This document shows positions 1 through 8,564 of a DNA stretch of 64,000 nt, one piece after another (positions within the stretch are counted from its first letter, which is position 1; every line of letters starts with the position of its first letter). Position numbers and translations under genes: made by a program. The stretch is from Legionella beliardensis. Its GTDB lineage: Bacteria; Pseudomonadota; Gammaproteobacteria; Legionellales; Legionellaceae. The stretch lies in NCBI RefSeq assembly GCF_900452395.1, contig NZ_UGNV01000001.1:2195501-2259500 (forward strand), read 5' to 3'. The notes beneath the pieces are model-generated. The model had not been told where the DNA came from, did not search any database, and was given only the letters and a program-made list of their open reading frames with translations.

Positions 1-1363
1 GAAATAATGTTCGGGTTTTACCAATTAAGGCAATCGTTGCATCAATGGCGGGCGACATGCTTATGCCGGTCACAGCAACGCGTAATGGTTGGCCAATTTT
101 ACTCATATTTATATTAAATTCAGCGCTAACATCATTAATGGCATGTTGAATAGTTTCGGCAGCCCAATCGGTTTCTTGTTGTAATCGTTCATATAAGCGC
201 TGCAATGGCTCTAAAACAACCGGGCGAAGATGTTTTTTAATGGCATCCTCATCGTATTCAATGACATCTTGATAAAAATAACGACTTTTCTCAGCCATTT
301 CGACTAATGTTTTACAGCGATCAGCCTGAAGTATAACGACTTTATCTAATGAAGGCCCTTCTGAAATATTAATACCTAAATGTTGAAAGTGTCCTAATAG
401 AGCTTGGGCCACTTCGGAGGGCGAATCGGCTTTTAAATAGTGTTGGTTTAACCAATATAATTTTTCATAATTAAAACTAGCCACGCCTCGACTCACGTTG
501 GCTAAATCAAAATGTTGGATCATTTCCTGGGCGCTAAATATTTCCTGATCACCATAAGACCAACCTAAACGCACCAAATAATTAAGAAGTGCGTGCGGCA
601 GTATGCCCTGCTCTTTAAATTGCAGCACACTAACAGCTCCATGACGTTTTGATAAACGTTTACCATCATCACCTAAAATCATCGGCAAATGAGCAAAGAT
701 AGGAATAGGTGCATTTAACGCTTTAAATAAGTTAATTTGTCGAGGAGTATTATTGATGTGATCATCACCACGAATGACATGAGTTATCTCCATGTCCCAA
801 TCATCGATTACCACCGCAAAATTATAAGTTGGGTGACCATCTGAACGAATTAATATTAAATCATCTAATTCACTATTTTCTACTTGAATATCGCCATAGA
901 CCTCATCTTTAAAAGCAACCGTACCTGTGGCTGGGTTTTTGAATCGAATAACAAACGGCTCATTAGTAGGCGCTAAGTTTAAATCACGGCAGTGGCCATC
1001 ATAACGCGGCTTTTCTTTTGCTGCTAATTGCTTTTCCCGTAGTTGCTCGAGACGCTCCTTTGAGCATACACAACGATACGCTAAATTTAACGATAACAAC
1101 TGGTTTGCAATTTCATGATACCTATCATATCGATTTGTTTGATAAATAGGGCCTAAATCATAATCCATACCCAACCAGGCTAACCCATCAAGAATTGCTT
1201 GTACTGATTCCTGCGTAGAACGCTCCTGGTCAGTGTCTTCAACCCGTAATACGAATTGGCCCTGATGCTTGCGAGCATACAACCATGAAAACAAGGCGGT
1301 TCTGACACCACCAACATGTAAAAAGCCTGTGGGACTTGGGGCAAAACGCGTTCTAACAACCAT
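1..1363 (-). CDS. gltX: Glutamyl-tRNA synthetase, C-terminus cut by window edge
   Basis: Charges tRNA(Glu) with glutamate in the cytoplasm (class I aminoacyl-tRNA synthetase). The reverse-strand frame is open from ATG at 1361-1363 to base 2, giving 454 codons; the family is about 470 residues, so only some 15 residues are lost beyond the left edge. The first residues read MVVRTRFAPSPTGFLHVGG, which holds the HIGH-type signature (FLHVGG). A KMSKS-type motif (LSKRHGAV) lies near residue 238. The gene is transcribed divergently from letS, with about 140 bases between the starts. Family assignment is secure; only the extreme C-terminus is unseen. Confidence 0.97.
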   Translation of the reverse strand, partial: MVVRTRFAPSPTGFLHVGGVRTALFSWLYARKHQGQFVLRVEDTDQERSTQESVQAILDGLAWLGMDYDLGPIYQTNRYDRYHEIANQLLSLNLAYRCVCSKERLEQLREKQLAAKEKPRYDGHCRDLNLAPTNEPFVIRFKNPATGTVAFKDEVYGDIQVENSELDDLILIRSDGHPTYNFAVVIDDWDMEITHVIRGDDHINNTPRQINLFKALNAPIPIFAHLPMILGDDGKRLSKRHGAVSVLQFKEQGILPHALLNYLVRLGWSYGDQEIFSAQEMIQHFDLANVSRGVASFNYEKLYWLNQHYLKADSPSEVAQALLGHFQHLGINISEGPSLDKVVILQADRCKTLVEMAEKSRYFYQDVIEYDEDAIKKHLRPVVLEPLQRLYERLQQETDWAAETIQHAINDVSAEFNINMSKIGQPLRVAVTGISMSPAIDATIALIGKTRTLF

Positions 1364-1505
1364 TGAAAAAGCTCCATTGTAAGCAGGAAAATATTCGGGC
1401 TATAATAGCTGACTTTATATCTAACGAAAAGCCAACTCAATGTATTGCCAATTTTATAAAAACTATGCAAGAAGCACTTTTTTTATTTAGCGGCGGTTAT
1501 TAACT

Positions 1506-1601
1506 ATGAAAGGCTTAAGCATTAAATATCAGCTTCGCCTTACTACTTTAATCCCGGTTTTTGTTGTCGCGTTGTTATTTGCTGTTTTTTATAACGGATA
1601 A
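1506..1601 (+). pseudogene. letS: Severed 5' end of letS (31 codons, then in-frame TAA)
   Basis: ATG at 1506 opens a 31-codon frame (MKGLSIKYQLRL, then the hydrophobic run TTLIPVFVVALLFAVFYNG) that ends at TAA 1599-1601. The frame is the same as the 872-codon kinase frame that resumes at once (FNKDLSQH, then Met at 1626). It looks like the cytoplasmic start and first membrane helix of a BarA/LetS-type sensor, so the TAA replaces what was probably a sense codon (CAA to TAA would be one change). Either letS is a natural nonsense allele here, or the base is a sequencing error. No other frame disruption is seen in the gene. Confidence 0.75.
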
Positions 1602-1625
1602 TTTAACAAAGATTTAAGTCAGCAT

Positions 1626-4244
1626 ATGTTCCGCTTAGGCGAAGCTTATATTCGACAGCTTCTACCCGCAGCCCAATTAGCCATGATGCGTAATGACAGG
1701 CGTACGCTACAAGGACTCATTAATGCCTCTACCATAAACCCTGAAGTAATAGCACTTGCTTTTTATGACGGTGATGGTCATTTAATGGCCTATCGCGGCG
1801 GTAAGCACTCTATTCATACGCCGTTTAAGCCACCCGAATTTACAGGGGACTACATTGAAAGCAAACAGATTGAGCCTTATACAATTAATTTTGTAGCGCC
1901 CATTACCATTTCAAAATTTAACCTTTATTCAACTACAACCTTTAAGCGTGCGCCGGATTATATTCCTTTACAGGCAGATGACATTCTTGGCTGGTTATCA
2001 ATTGACATTGATACAAAATCCATGCTCATTAAACGTTATCAGATGTATATCGTTACCATTTTTATTACTTTGTTTGGTTTATTAATTAGTTTAACTATTC
2101 ACTATTTTCTTTCCAAACGCATTTATTTACCTATTGCGCGTCTACGCCGTAGTATGAAACAAATCAACCAAAATGAATTTGAAACTCATATTGCTGTATC
2201 AAGTGACAGCGAACTTGGTGAAATTGAAAAAGGCTGTGCTCATTTACAACGCCAGTATTTAAATACCATTCATGATCTCAATCACCATATTGAAGTAGCT
2301 ACTGAAGATTTACAAAATAGCCTTGAACTCTTGGAAGAAAAAAATATCCAACTGTCTTTAGAAAAGAAAAAAACCGAAGAAAAAAGCAGGCAGCAATCCG
2401 ATTTCATAGCGAATATGAGTCATGAAATTCGCACGCCAATGAATGGTGTCATTGGCTTTACGAATGTCTTACTAGAAAGCAAACTTGATCCTCTACAGCT
2501 AGACTATGTAAAAACCATTAAATCATCGGCGCAAGATCTATTAAATATTATTAATGACATCCTTGATTACTCAAAAATGGATGCTGGCAAATTACATCTA
2601 GACTGTATACCGCTTGATTTACGTGCTTGTATTGATGAGGTTTTAACTTTAGCAGGCCCCAATGCCCATAAAAAAGCGATTGATTTAATCCCATCTACAG
2701 ATGTTCGCGTTCCCAAAACTGTTTTAGGTGACCCACTTCGGCTAAAACAAATTTTAACTAACTTAATTAGCAATGCGATTAAATTCACCGACCATGGTTA
2801 TGTTTTAATTCGTACGACCATTGAGCAAGAATCAGAAAAAGATTATTTAGTCTCTATTTCTGTAGCTGATACAGGCATTGGCATTTCCAAAGAAGATCAA
2901 ACCAAATTATTTAATGCATTTAACCAAGCGGATACCTCAATCACCAGACGCTATGGCGGTACTGGCTTAGGGTTAGTAATTTGTAAAAAACTAGCCGAAG
3001 CCATGCACGGTCGTATTCAACTAACCAGCGAGTTACATAAAGGCTCTAATTTCATCATTAAAATTAAGTTAGAAAAATTAGCCGCTTATGAAGTTGAAAA
3101 AAACCAAAGCCATCGTTTCGGTCACTTAAGCGCAATCTGCTTTGATGATAACCCATTGCAACTTGAGGCCATGTGTAATGGTGTAGGCTTTTGGGGTATA
3201 AAATGCATGAAAGTGAGTGCCTTTAATCAATTAGAAAAAGCATTTAAGGAATATAAAGACTGCGAAATTGCCTTTATTAATGTCAACGAAGGTTGTGAAA
3301 AGCAAGTAGCGCAACTGCTACGTAAACAAACGATTCCCTGTATTATCGTTTCAAAATGGCTTATCCATGACCCACAAGCGCTAGGCGCCAGAGCATTTTT
3401 ATATAAGCCTTTAAGTATTCAGAAATTATACGACACCATTGAATTTATTTTGACCGAAGCCTCGCAAACGAGTAACAATCACCATGAATTAGAAAATTTA
3501 AGAAAGCAATTACGAGTGATTCATCCTGAAATTCTTATAGCCGAAGATAATCCTGTCAATCGCATGCTATTAAGCTCTCTCCTGCAAGAACATGCGTCTA
3601 TTGAGCTTGTTGAAAATGGCGAAGAAACCGTTAGAGCTTGTCATGAAAAACACTACAATTTATTACTCTTAGATATGCAAATGCCCAAACTAAATGGTCT
3701 AGAAGCAGCCGGCCTAATACGCAAGGAATCGGTATTAAATCGCAGAACACCTATTGTGGTTATCAGTGCTAACACCAGCGATGTAAATCAAGAAAGACTA
3801 AAAAAATTAGGCATTGACCTTTGCTTAGAAAAACCAATTGATGAAAAACAATTATTGACCCATCTCCTGCGTATTCTTAATAAAACAAAAACATTAGCGA
3901 TTGATTGGTCACTTTGTGTTCAGAAAGTATCAGGTAATCAAATTTTAGCGGAAGAATTTTTAACCCGTTTTGTCGAAGAACTGACTAAAAGCCAGCCAGA
4001 ATTTATAGCATTATTTGAGAATAAAGACATTAAAGGCTTAGAGAGTGCAGCCCACAAACTTAATGGTGCGTGCTGTTTTTGTGGTGTACCTCGCCTACAA
4101 AGCCAAGTTATTCGCCTAGAGAAAAGAGCAAAACAAGCCCAAACGATAGAGGAATTAGACTCTGTCTTTACCGAGTTTATGCAAAGTACCGAAGAAGTAA
4201 TTAGTGAATTCGAAAATTTTTATCAGGCGAAAACAATAAATTAA
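1626..4244 (+). CDS. letS: LetS/BarA-type tripartite hybrid sensor histidine kinase (main part)
   Basis: Hybrid sensor kinase of the BarA/LetS/GacS family, which in Legionella feeds LetA and the RsmY/Z-CsrA switch to the transmissive phase (family knowledge). Order of domains: periplasmic sensor region (about 1-135), membrane helix (about 140-162), HAMP, coiled coil, HisKA with the H-box NMSHEIRTPMNG (His266), HATPase with DTGIGI and GGTGLGL, a degenerate receiver (about 495-615), a true receiver with LLLLDMQMP (Asp683), and a C-terminal HPt domain (AAHKLNGAC, His810). All phosphorelay residues are present. The first membrane helix lies upstream of the TAA at 1599, so a product starting at this ATG would lack it and would have altered membrane topology. 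No convincing Shine-Dalgarno precedes the 1626 ATG. Followed by pfp. Confidence 0.9.
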   Translation: MFRLGEAYIRQLLPAAQLAMMRNDRRTLQGLINASTINPEVIALAFYDGDGHLMAYRGGKHSIHTPFKPPEFTGDYIESKQIEPYTINFVAPITISKFNLYSTTTFKRAPDYIPLQADDILGWLSIDIDTKSMLIKRYQMYIVTIFITLFGLLISLTIHYFLSKRIYLPIARLRRSMKQINQNEFETHIAVSSDSELGEIEKGCAHLQRQYLNTIHDLNHHIEVATEDLQNSLELLEEKNIQLSLEKKKTEEKSRQQSDFIANMSHEIRTPMNGVIGFTNVLLESKLDPLQLDYVKTIKSSAQDLLNIINDILDYSKMDAGKLHLDCIPLDLRACIDEVLTLAGPNAHKKAIDLIPSTDVRVPKTVLGDPLRLKQILTNLISNAIKFTDHGYVLIRTTIEQESEKDYLVSISVADTGIGISKEDQTKLFNAFNQADTSITRRYGGTGLGLVICKKLAEAMHGRIQLTSELHKGSNFIIKIKLEKLAAYEVEKNQSHRFGHLSAICFDDNPLQLEAMCNGVGFWGIKCMKVSAFNQLEKAFKEYKDCEIAFINVNEGCEKQVAQLLRKQTIPCIIVSKWLIHDPQALGARAFLYKPLSIQKLYDTIEFILTEASQTSNNHHELENLRKQLRVIHPEILIAEDNPVNRMLLSSLLQEHASIELVENGEETVRACHEKHYNLLLLDMQMPKLNGLEAAGLIRKESVLNRRTPIVVISANTSDVNQERLKKLGIDLCLEKPIDEKQLLTHLLRILNKTKTLAIDWSLCVQKVSGNQILAEEFLTRFVEELTKSQPEFIALFENKDIKGLESAAHKLNGACCFCGVPRLQSQVIRLEKRAKQAQTIEELDSVFTEFMQSTEEVISEFENFYQAKTIN

Positions 4245-4392
4245 TGGGATGGATGTAACATGATACGGAATCTAGCTTACATAAAGATCGGTTCGAATCG
4301 ATAAAACGTTGTTTAACAAAATCCTTACTAGTCAGAATTACCTATCTTGTAAGCAGGCAATTAACTAATTTTTAGCTTAATTTGGAGTTATT

Positions 4393-5643
4393 ATGTCAGT
4401 AAAAAATGCAATCTACGCCCAGTCAGGGGGAGTAACGGCGGTAATTAATGCTTCAGCGTGCGGCATTATTCAAACTGCCCGTCGCTACCCAGAACACATT
4501 GGTAAAGTGTATGCGGCAAAAAATGGGATCATTGGTGCGTTAGAAGAACAGTTAATTGATACCTCTTTAGAAAGTAGTGACGCTATCGCAGGCCTTATGC
4601 ATACCCCTGCCGGGGCCTTTGGTTCTTGTCGATACAAATTAAAAGACAATGGCGCTGAATATGAGCGCTTAATTGAAGTATTTAAAGCCCATAATATTGG
4701 TTATTTTTTTTATAATGGTGGAGGCGATTCCCAAGATACCGCTTATAAAATTTCGCAACTAGGAAAAAACATGGGTTACCCTATCACCTGTATAGGTGTT
4801 CCTAAAACCGTAGATAACGATTTACCCTTTACTGACAATTGCCCTGGCTTTGGCTCTGTTGCTAAATATGTCGCTGTATCTACCTTAGAAGCTGGCTTTG
4901 ATGTGGCCTCTATGGCGGCCTCCTCTACTAAAGTATTCATCCTTGAAGTAATGGGCAGGCATGCAGGTTGGATTGCAGCAGCAAGTGGTATTATCAAGCA
5001 AGAAGACAATCAACCACCTCATATTATCTTGCTGCCTGAAGTCGCATTTAATGAACAACGCTTTTTACAAAAAGTTGATGACTCAGTTAAAAAGCATGGC
5101 TATTGCGTTATTGTAGTTTCAGAGGGTATTCGGGATGCTGATGGTAAATTCTTAAGTGAAGCAGGCTTACGTGATGCGTTTGGGCATGCTCAATTAGGTG
5201 GCGTAGCACCCCTTCTTGCTCAATTAATTAAAAATAACTTAGGGTTTAAGTATCACTGGGCAGTAGCAGATTACTTACAACGTGCTGCAAGGCATATCGC
5301 ATCGCAAGTAGATTTAGAACAAGCTTACGCCTTGGGTGAAGCGGCAGTTGAATTAGCGATAGCTGGTAAGAATGCTATTATGCCTATTATTAAGCGTGAA
5401 CAGGACATGCCTTATCAATGGTCTATTAGCCACGTTGAGTTAAAAGACGTTGCAAATCAAGAAAGAAAAATGCCTAGTGATTACATTGCCGAAGATGGCA
5501 TGGGAATTACCGAATCATGTCGTCGCTATCTAGCGCCTTTAATCATGGGAGAAGCCTACCCGCCTTATAAAAATGGCCTGCCTTTGTATGTTCGGTTGCA
5601 AAATAAGCTCGTTGAAAAAAAACTCCCTTCTCGAAGTTTATAA
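4393..5643 (+). CDS. pfp: Pyrophosphate-dependent 6-phosphofructokinase
   Basis: Phosphorylates fructose 6-phosphate with PPi as donor, reversibly, in glycolysis and gluconeogenesis. The 416-residue protein has the phosphofructokinase fold: donor-site region YNGGGDSQDT, catalytic motif PKTVDNDL and MGRHAGW. The Lys in PKTVDNDL, where ATP enzymes have Gly, is the family's marker for PPi use. The start is well placed, with GGAG about 8 bases upstream of ATG. A terminator hairpin follows directly. The letS-pfp-pilin gene order is one I recall from L. pneumophila. Confidence 0.93.
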   Translation: MSVKNAIYAQSGGVTAVINASACGIIQTARRYPEHIGKVYAAKNGIIGALEEQLIDTSLESSDAIAGLMHTPAGAFGSCRYKLKDNGAEYERLIEVFKAHNIGYFFYNGGGDSQDTAYKISQLGKNMGYPITCIGVPKTVDNDLPFTDNCPGFGSVAKYVAVSTLEAGFDVASMAASSTKVFILEVMGRHAGWIAAASGIIKQEDNQPPHIILLPEVAFNEQRFLQKVDDSVKKHGYCVIVVSEGIRDADGKFLSEAGLRDAFGHAQLGGVAPLLAQLIKNNLGFKYHWAVADYLQRAARHIASQVDLEQAYALGEAAVELAIAGKNAIMPIIKREQDMPYQWSISHVELKDVANQERKMPSDYIAEDGMGITESCRRYLAPLIMGEAYPPYKNGLPLYVRLQNKLVEKKLPSRSL

Positions 5644-5650
5644 ATTTTCT

Positions 5651-5704
5651 AAGGGCAATTCACCTTTGCTGTCACACAGGCAGCAACCAGGAATTGTCCT
5701 TTTT
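5651..5704 (+). terminator. Rho-independent terminator of pfp
   Basis: AAGGGCAATTC (5651-5661) pairs with GAATTGTCCTT (5691-5701), with one G-U pair, and a run of six T begins within the second arm (5699-5704). It lies 8 bases after the pfp stop codon. The loop is long (29 bases). Confidence 0.75.
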
Positions 5705-5748
5705 ACACGGTATTGTGTGTGGCTAGAATAAGTGATCAAAACAACCTT

Positions 5749-5990
5749 GTAGCCTGGGTGAAACGAAGTGAAACCCGGGTTTCGGCCCTCGGGGCCTGCG
5801 CTACGTTTACTTAGTATGACTAAATCACAACCGAATTACCGCGGCGTGTCTACGGTATCCAGTGCAGTGGCACTGACGGGTATGGATACCGTGGTCAAGC
5901 CACGGTATTTCGGACTAGGGTAGATAAAACTAGTTGATGCTGTCTTAACCTTTTAATGAAATTTTGCTTGCTTATAAAGACAGTATCTAC
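5749..5990 (+). repeat. Composite intergenic repeat R1-R2-R3, copy 1
   Basis: Three modules in a row. R1 (5749-5804) runs from GTAGCCTGGGTG to GCGCTAC. A linker beginning GTTTACTTAGTATGA follows. R2 (5831-5913) is an inverted repeat with outer ends CCGAATTACCG and CGGTATTTCGG. R3 (5936-5990) runs from GATGCTGTCTTAA to AAAGACAGTATCTAC. The same series occurs at 53004-53262 and, reversed, at 10230-10491. Similarity to the 53-kb copy continues to about 6012 (TATCCACGCAACAATGC). Together with the pfp terminator it fills the 450-base gap 5644-6093. No reading frame of note. Confidence 0.8.
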
Positions 5991-6093
5991 GTTTTAATTT
6001 ATCCACGCAACAATGCTTTTTTACACAGGCTATTCTATACCTATATTGTTATTATAAGTAATTTACAATTAGTGAGCTCACCTAGATAAAAGC

Positions 6094-6471
6094 CTAATCT
6101 TCATAATCACTTCTATCCAAACACCACCATTGATTGGACCAAGGATGATAATCAACTTCGAGGAAATTAAGTATACCTTCTACCCGACGGGAGCAGCCTA
6201 ATTCTCGCTGACCATTGCTGTTGATTTTGAATGTTTTAATATCATCAATACGATAGATTTTCCAATCGTTACCCTCATCTTGAGAATGCGCATGACATTT
6301 TTGTTGCGCGGGCGCTACAATGCCACTGTAAAATGTTACTTTAGGAACAGGGCAACCCGTGTTTCGATTTTGAATTTCATAATACAAAGAAAAATCAGTT
6401 TTATTTTTTATACAAATAGCATGGCTGCTAAGCGCAAACAGAGAAATAAAAACAATAAGGAATTTTTTCAT
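6094..6471 (-). CDS. Hypothetical secreted Cys-containing protein
   Basis: I do not recognise the family. From ATG at 6471 the protein has 125 residues: a signal peptide (MKKFLIVFISLFALSSHA, cleavage expected after SHA) and a mature part of about 107 residues with five cysteines, suggesting disulfides in the periplasm or outside the cell. An in-frame TTG two codons upstream (6477) is a possible but weaker start. It stands alone between repeat-rich gaps. Aromatic residues cluster near the C-terminus (YHPWSNQWWCLD). Confidence 0.7.
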   Translation of the reverse strand: MKKFLIVFISLFALSSHAICIKNKTDFSLYYEIQNRNTGCPVPKVTFYSGIVAPAQQKCHAHSQDEGNDWKIYRIDDIKTFKINSNGQRELGCSRRVEGILNFLEVDYHPWSNQWWCLDRSDYED

Positions 6472-6670
6472 AGGCAATTCAATTAATAATAATCAAACTA
6501 CTTTACTAGAAACGATTACAATTAGAAAGGAATAACCAAGTAGATTGTTTGATCAATGACGAGGTAACAACTAATCTTTTTTTAATTATTTAAGAAAATA
6601 ACCTACTTGCTCGCAACCGCCTCTTGGTCACATCTTATCAAGAGACGGCTGCATGTCTACAGGACTGGAA

Positions 6671-6701
6671 CCTGGGTTTCACTTCGTTTCACCCAGGCTA
6701 C
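6671..6701 (-). repeat. Partial R1 module
   Basis: CCTGGGTTTCACTTCG then TTTCACCCAGGCTAC matches one end of the R1 module of the composite repeat. The GGCCC hairpin half is missing. It lies in the 600-base gap 6472-7072, which otherwise holds a degenerate R1 (6881-6928), an R6 copy (6950-7032) and no gene I can support. Confidence 0.65.
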
Positions 6702-6880
6702 TTGTTACTTGCTATTTACTAAGTTTTTTACAAGATTCAAACCTTAATCAAGGATAGTTCTTGAATTACACCTCGATCACCCCCTCGCCCACGCAAGCAA
6801 CTTCATTACACGACCCATAAACAGAGTGCAGCCAAGGGAGTTGATTGAGGTACAATGAAAAATCTGAGTAAGCAACTTGA

Positions 6881-6928
6881 GTGAAACGACGTGAAACCCA
6901 GGTGTAGGTCCTGCGGTCTTGCACCTGC
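6881..6928 (+). repeat. Degenerate R1 module
   Basis: GTGAAACGACGTGAAACCCA followed by a GGTCCTGCGGTCTTGCACC-like segment resembles the inner part of R1 (GTGAAACGAAGTGAAACCC plus the GGCCC hairpin) with several substitutions. It lacks the terminal GTAGC. Confidence 0.5.
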
Positions 6929-6949
6929 TTGATGAGATATGATCAAGAG

Positions 6950-7032
6950 GTAGTTACTTGCAAACAGGCTCTCAATGTAAGAACTCCGCCTTGGCTTAAT
7001 TAAGATTACGCCCGTTTGCAAGCAAACGGGCG
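6950..7032 (+). repeat. R6 repeat, left copy flanking the 275-residue protein gene
   Basis: Begins GTAGTTACTTGCAAACAGG, includes GGCTTAATTAAGATTACG and ends in the perfect hairpin CCCGTTTGCAAGCAAACGGG. A diverged copy in the same orientation lies at 7967-8057, on the far side of the gene at 7073-7900. A half copy lies reversed at 53408-53450. Confidence 0.7.
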
Positions 7033-7072
7033 ACACCTCAGGATTTTGCTTGTCGAAATTCCTTAGTCTTTA

Positions 7073-7900
7073 CTAAAAATAGGCATCAAAAAATTGTTGT
7101 GCCTCTTTTTCTGTATCATCCAATGGCTTTATTGGCTCAACATGGTTTAGTGGTGGTTGTAAGCTAGACGCTGGCTTAAAGAACGACATATTGTGTTTAG
7201 TGGATGAAGGTTTATTTTTGTTATGAAGAAAATGTAACGCTGCTTGCTCTCTATATTTTTCCTTCCAGGCTTCCGGTGTCTTACATTCAAGTTCTTTTTC
7301 AAATTTTATTGATTTCTTTGGCGCTGCAGCTGCTTGCTGCGAAATGTCAGGTAATTCACATTCAAGATCTTCTGCGAATTTTCCAAACTCCTTTTTTGAT
7401 TCTCTAGCTTTTTCCTGCGAAATACCAAGTAACTCACCTTCAAGTTCTTCTGCAAATTTTTCAAATTCCTTTTTTTCTTCATAACGACTTTTTTGCTGCT
7501 TAAGAATTTTATTTCTATGGGCTCGATAATAATCTTTATTATAATAGGGATGAGCTTGTCGATAAGCTTCTGCCTTCGCAAGTAATTCACTTCGGTTAGC
7601 TTGATAATAAGCTTTCTGCTTAGCACGCGTTTCATTTGGATGGGTTTCGCGATAAACTTTTTGCTTAGCAAGAAGTTCAGGGCGGTTGGTTTGATAATAA
7701 CTGTGTTGATACACACGAATTTCATCTGGATGGTTTTCTCGATAAACCTTTTGATAAGCTTTAATTTTATCTTTATTAGCTTCAAAGTATTCCATTCTAT
7801 ACAATTTTTTTTCTACTTCTCGCTCTGCCTGCATGCCAGGCTCATAATAATACCTTCGTGCATCCTGATTGTGTTTTTTTTCTTCAATTTTTCTTTTCAT
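7073..7900 (-). CDS. Lys/Tyr-rich tandem-repeat protein of unknown function
   Basis: A 275-residue protein of no family I recognise. Residues about 35-135 are six diverged copies of a unit of about 15 residues alternating two types (YRENHPDEIRVYQ and YYQTNRPELLAKQ). Such Tyr/Arg/Lys repeats resemble charged helical repeats seen beside some phage-type endonucleases, but no nuclease domain is visible. Residues about 145-225 hold three copies of a second repeat (KEFEKFAEELEGELLGIS, KEFGKFAEDLECELPDIS, KSIKFEKELEC). The C-terminus (PLDDTEKEAQQFFDAYF) is acidic then hydrophobic, which would fit a Dot/Icm-type secretion signal, but that is only a guess. No signal peptide and no clear Shine-Dalgarno. 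R6 repeats lie on both sides, suggesting acquisition as a unit. Confidence 0.7.
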   Translation of the reverse strand: MKRKIEEKKHNQDARRYYYEPGMQAEREVEKKLYRMEYFEANKDKIKAYQKVYRENHPDEIRVYQHSYYQTNRPELLAKQKVYRETHPNETRAKQKAYYQANRSELLAKAEAYRQAHPYYNKDYYRAHRNKILKQQKSRYEEKKEFEKFAEELEGELLGISQEKARESKKEFGKFAEDLECELPDISQQAAAAPKKSIKFEKELECKTPEAWKEKYREQAALHFLHNKNKPSSTKHNMSFFKPASSLQPPLNHVEPIKPLDDTEKEAQQFFDAYF

Positions 7901-7966
7901 AGTTTTTTAATATAAACAGATTGTGAGATTATCCTACAAACAATCTTTTTTTTGTCAATTAAAAAC

Positions 7967-8057
7967 GTAGCCTATTTGCTTGCAACCAGGTTTTCAATGC
8001 AAGAATTTTCATTATTGGGCTTAATTGAGATTACTTCCCGTTGGCAAGTAAACGAGC
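7967..8057 (+). repeat. R6 repeat, right copy
   Basis: Begins GTAGCCTATTTGCTTGCAA, contains GGGCTTAATTGAGATTAC and ends near CCCGTTGGCAAGTAAACGAG. It aligns along its length with 6950-7032, in the same orientation, but the terminal hairpin has decayed. It lies between the repeat-protein gene and the 3' end of a pilin gene. Confidence 0.65.
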
Positions 8058-8064
8058 ATTATGC

Positions 8065-8493
8065 CTATGAACGGCAATTTGAAGGACGGAATCTAGCATT
8101 GAGTGTACCACCTGTGCATGTCCAAGTAACATGCCCAGTAGTTGTATCTAAAGTAGGCGTCAATATTATAGTACCACCGCCAGCTGTTGCTGGATAAGTT
8201 ATTGTAATAGAGCCTACTGAAGGCGTGTTACCTATATTTATAGAGGTCACATTAGGTACTGTTCCAGCTGCTGGTGGTAGATAACCTGCAGCTGCATTGG
8301 TAGCAGGTAAAGCACCCGTTGAATGCGCTGTTTCTGATACAGCTGTTTTAGCTGGAGCAGCAAGACTTAATCCTTCTGTAACCCTAGCTCTTATCATATA
8401 ATTCTGATAAGCCGGAATCGCAATAGCGGCTAAAATGCCCACAATGGCTACAACAATCATTAATTCAATTAGTGTAAAGCCTCTTTGTTTCAT
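8065..8493 (-). CDS. Type IVa major pilin, second copy
   Basis: Structural subunit of type IV pili, used in twitching, attachment and DNA uptake. The 142-residue prepilin has a short positive leader MKQRG, the prepilin peptidase site G5/F6, the mature Glu5 and the hydrophobic helix [21 protein letters not shown]-terminal Cys pair (CTGG and NCRS) would form the D-region disulfide. It is about 70% identical, with equal length, to the upstream paralogue at 8565-8993. An AGGGG Shine-Dalgarno precedes the ATG. No promoter of its own is evident in the 71-base gap, so it is probably co-transcribed, with the hairpin at 8523-8556 setting the ratio. Confidence 0.95.
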   Translation of the reverse strand: MKQRGFTLIELMIVVAIVGILAAIAIPAYQNYMIRARVTEGLSLAAPAKTAVSETAHSTGALPATNAAAGYLPPAAGTVPNVTSINIGNTPSVGSITITYPATAGGGTIILTPTLDTTTGHVTWTCTGGTLNARFRPSNCRS

Positions 8494-8522
8494 TTAAGCC
8501 CCTAAGTGTGTTTTCTTATTAC

Positions 8523-8556
8523 TAGATTCTAAGCAGCTTAAGCTGCTTAGAATCTA
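8523..8556 (-). terminator. 34-base perfect palindrome between the two pilin genes
   Basis: TAGATTCTAAGCAGC, TTAA, then GCTGCTTAGAATCTA is a perfect palindrome: a 15-bp stem with a TTAA loop if single-stranded. It begins 9 bases past the stop codon of the upstream pilin. No T-run follows on the reverse strand, so it is more likely an attenuator or RNA 3'-end stabiliser than a complete intrinsic terminator. Confidence 0.6.
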
Positions 8557-8564
8557 AAAGCTTA

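Noticed and set aside
1180-1470. 96-codon frame on the reverse strand
   Set aside because: Overlaps the well-supported gltX 5' end in another frame; no ribosome site or domain.
2567-2788. 73-codon reverse frame inside letS
   Set aside because: Shadow of the kinase domain coding sequence.
4270-4310. Near-palindrome GATCGGTTCGAATCGAT before pfp
   Set aside because: Too short and isolated to call an operator.
5749-6015. CRISPR-like array
   Set aside because: Repeats are palindromic modules of different kinds, not regular direct repeats with unique spacers, and no cas genes are present.
6280-6486. 68-codon plus-strand frame
   Set aside because: Antisense to the secreted Cys protein gene; basic, random-looking composition.
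6806-7036. 76-codon reverse frame
   Set aside because: Composed of R1 and R6 repeat sequence.
7306-7785. 159-codon frame with Lys/Ile repeats
   Set aside because: Frame-shifted reading of the repeat protein gene; repeats arise because the underlying DNA is repetitive.
7952-8197. 81-codon plus-strand frame
   Set aside because: Runs through an R6 repeat and antisense to the pilin 3' end.
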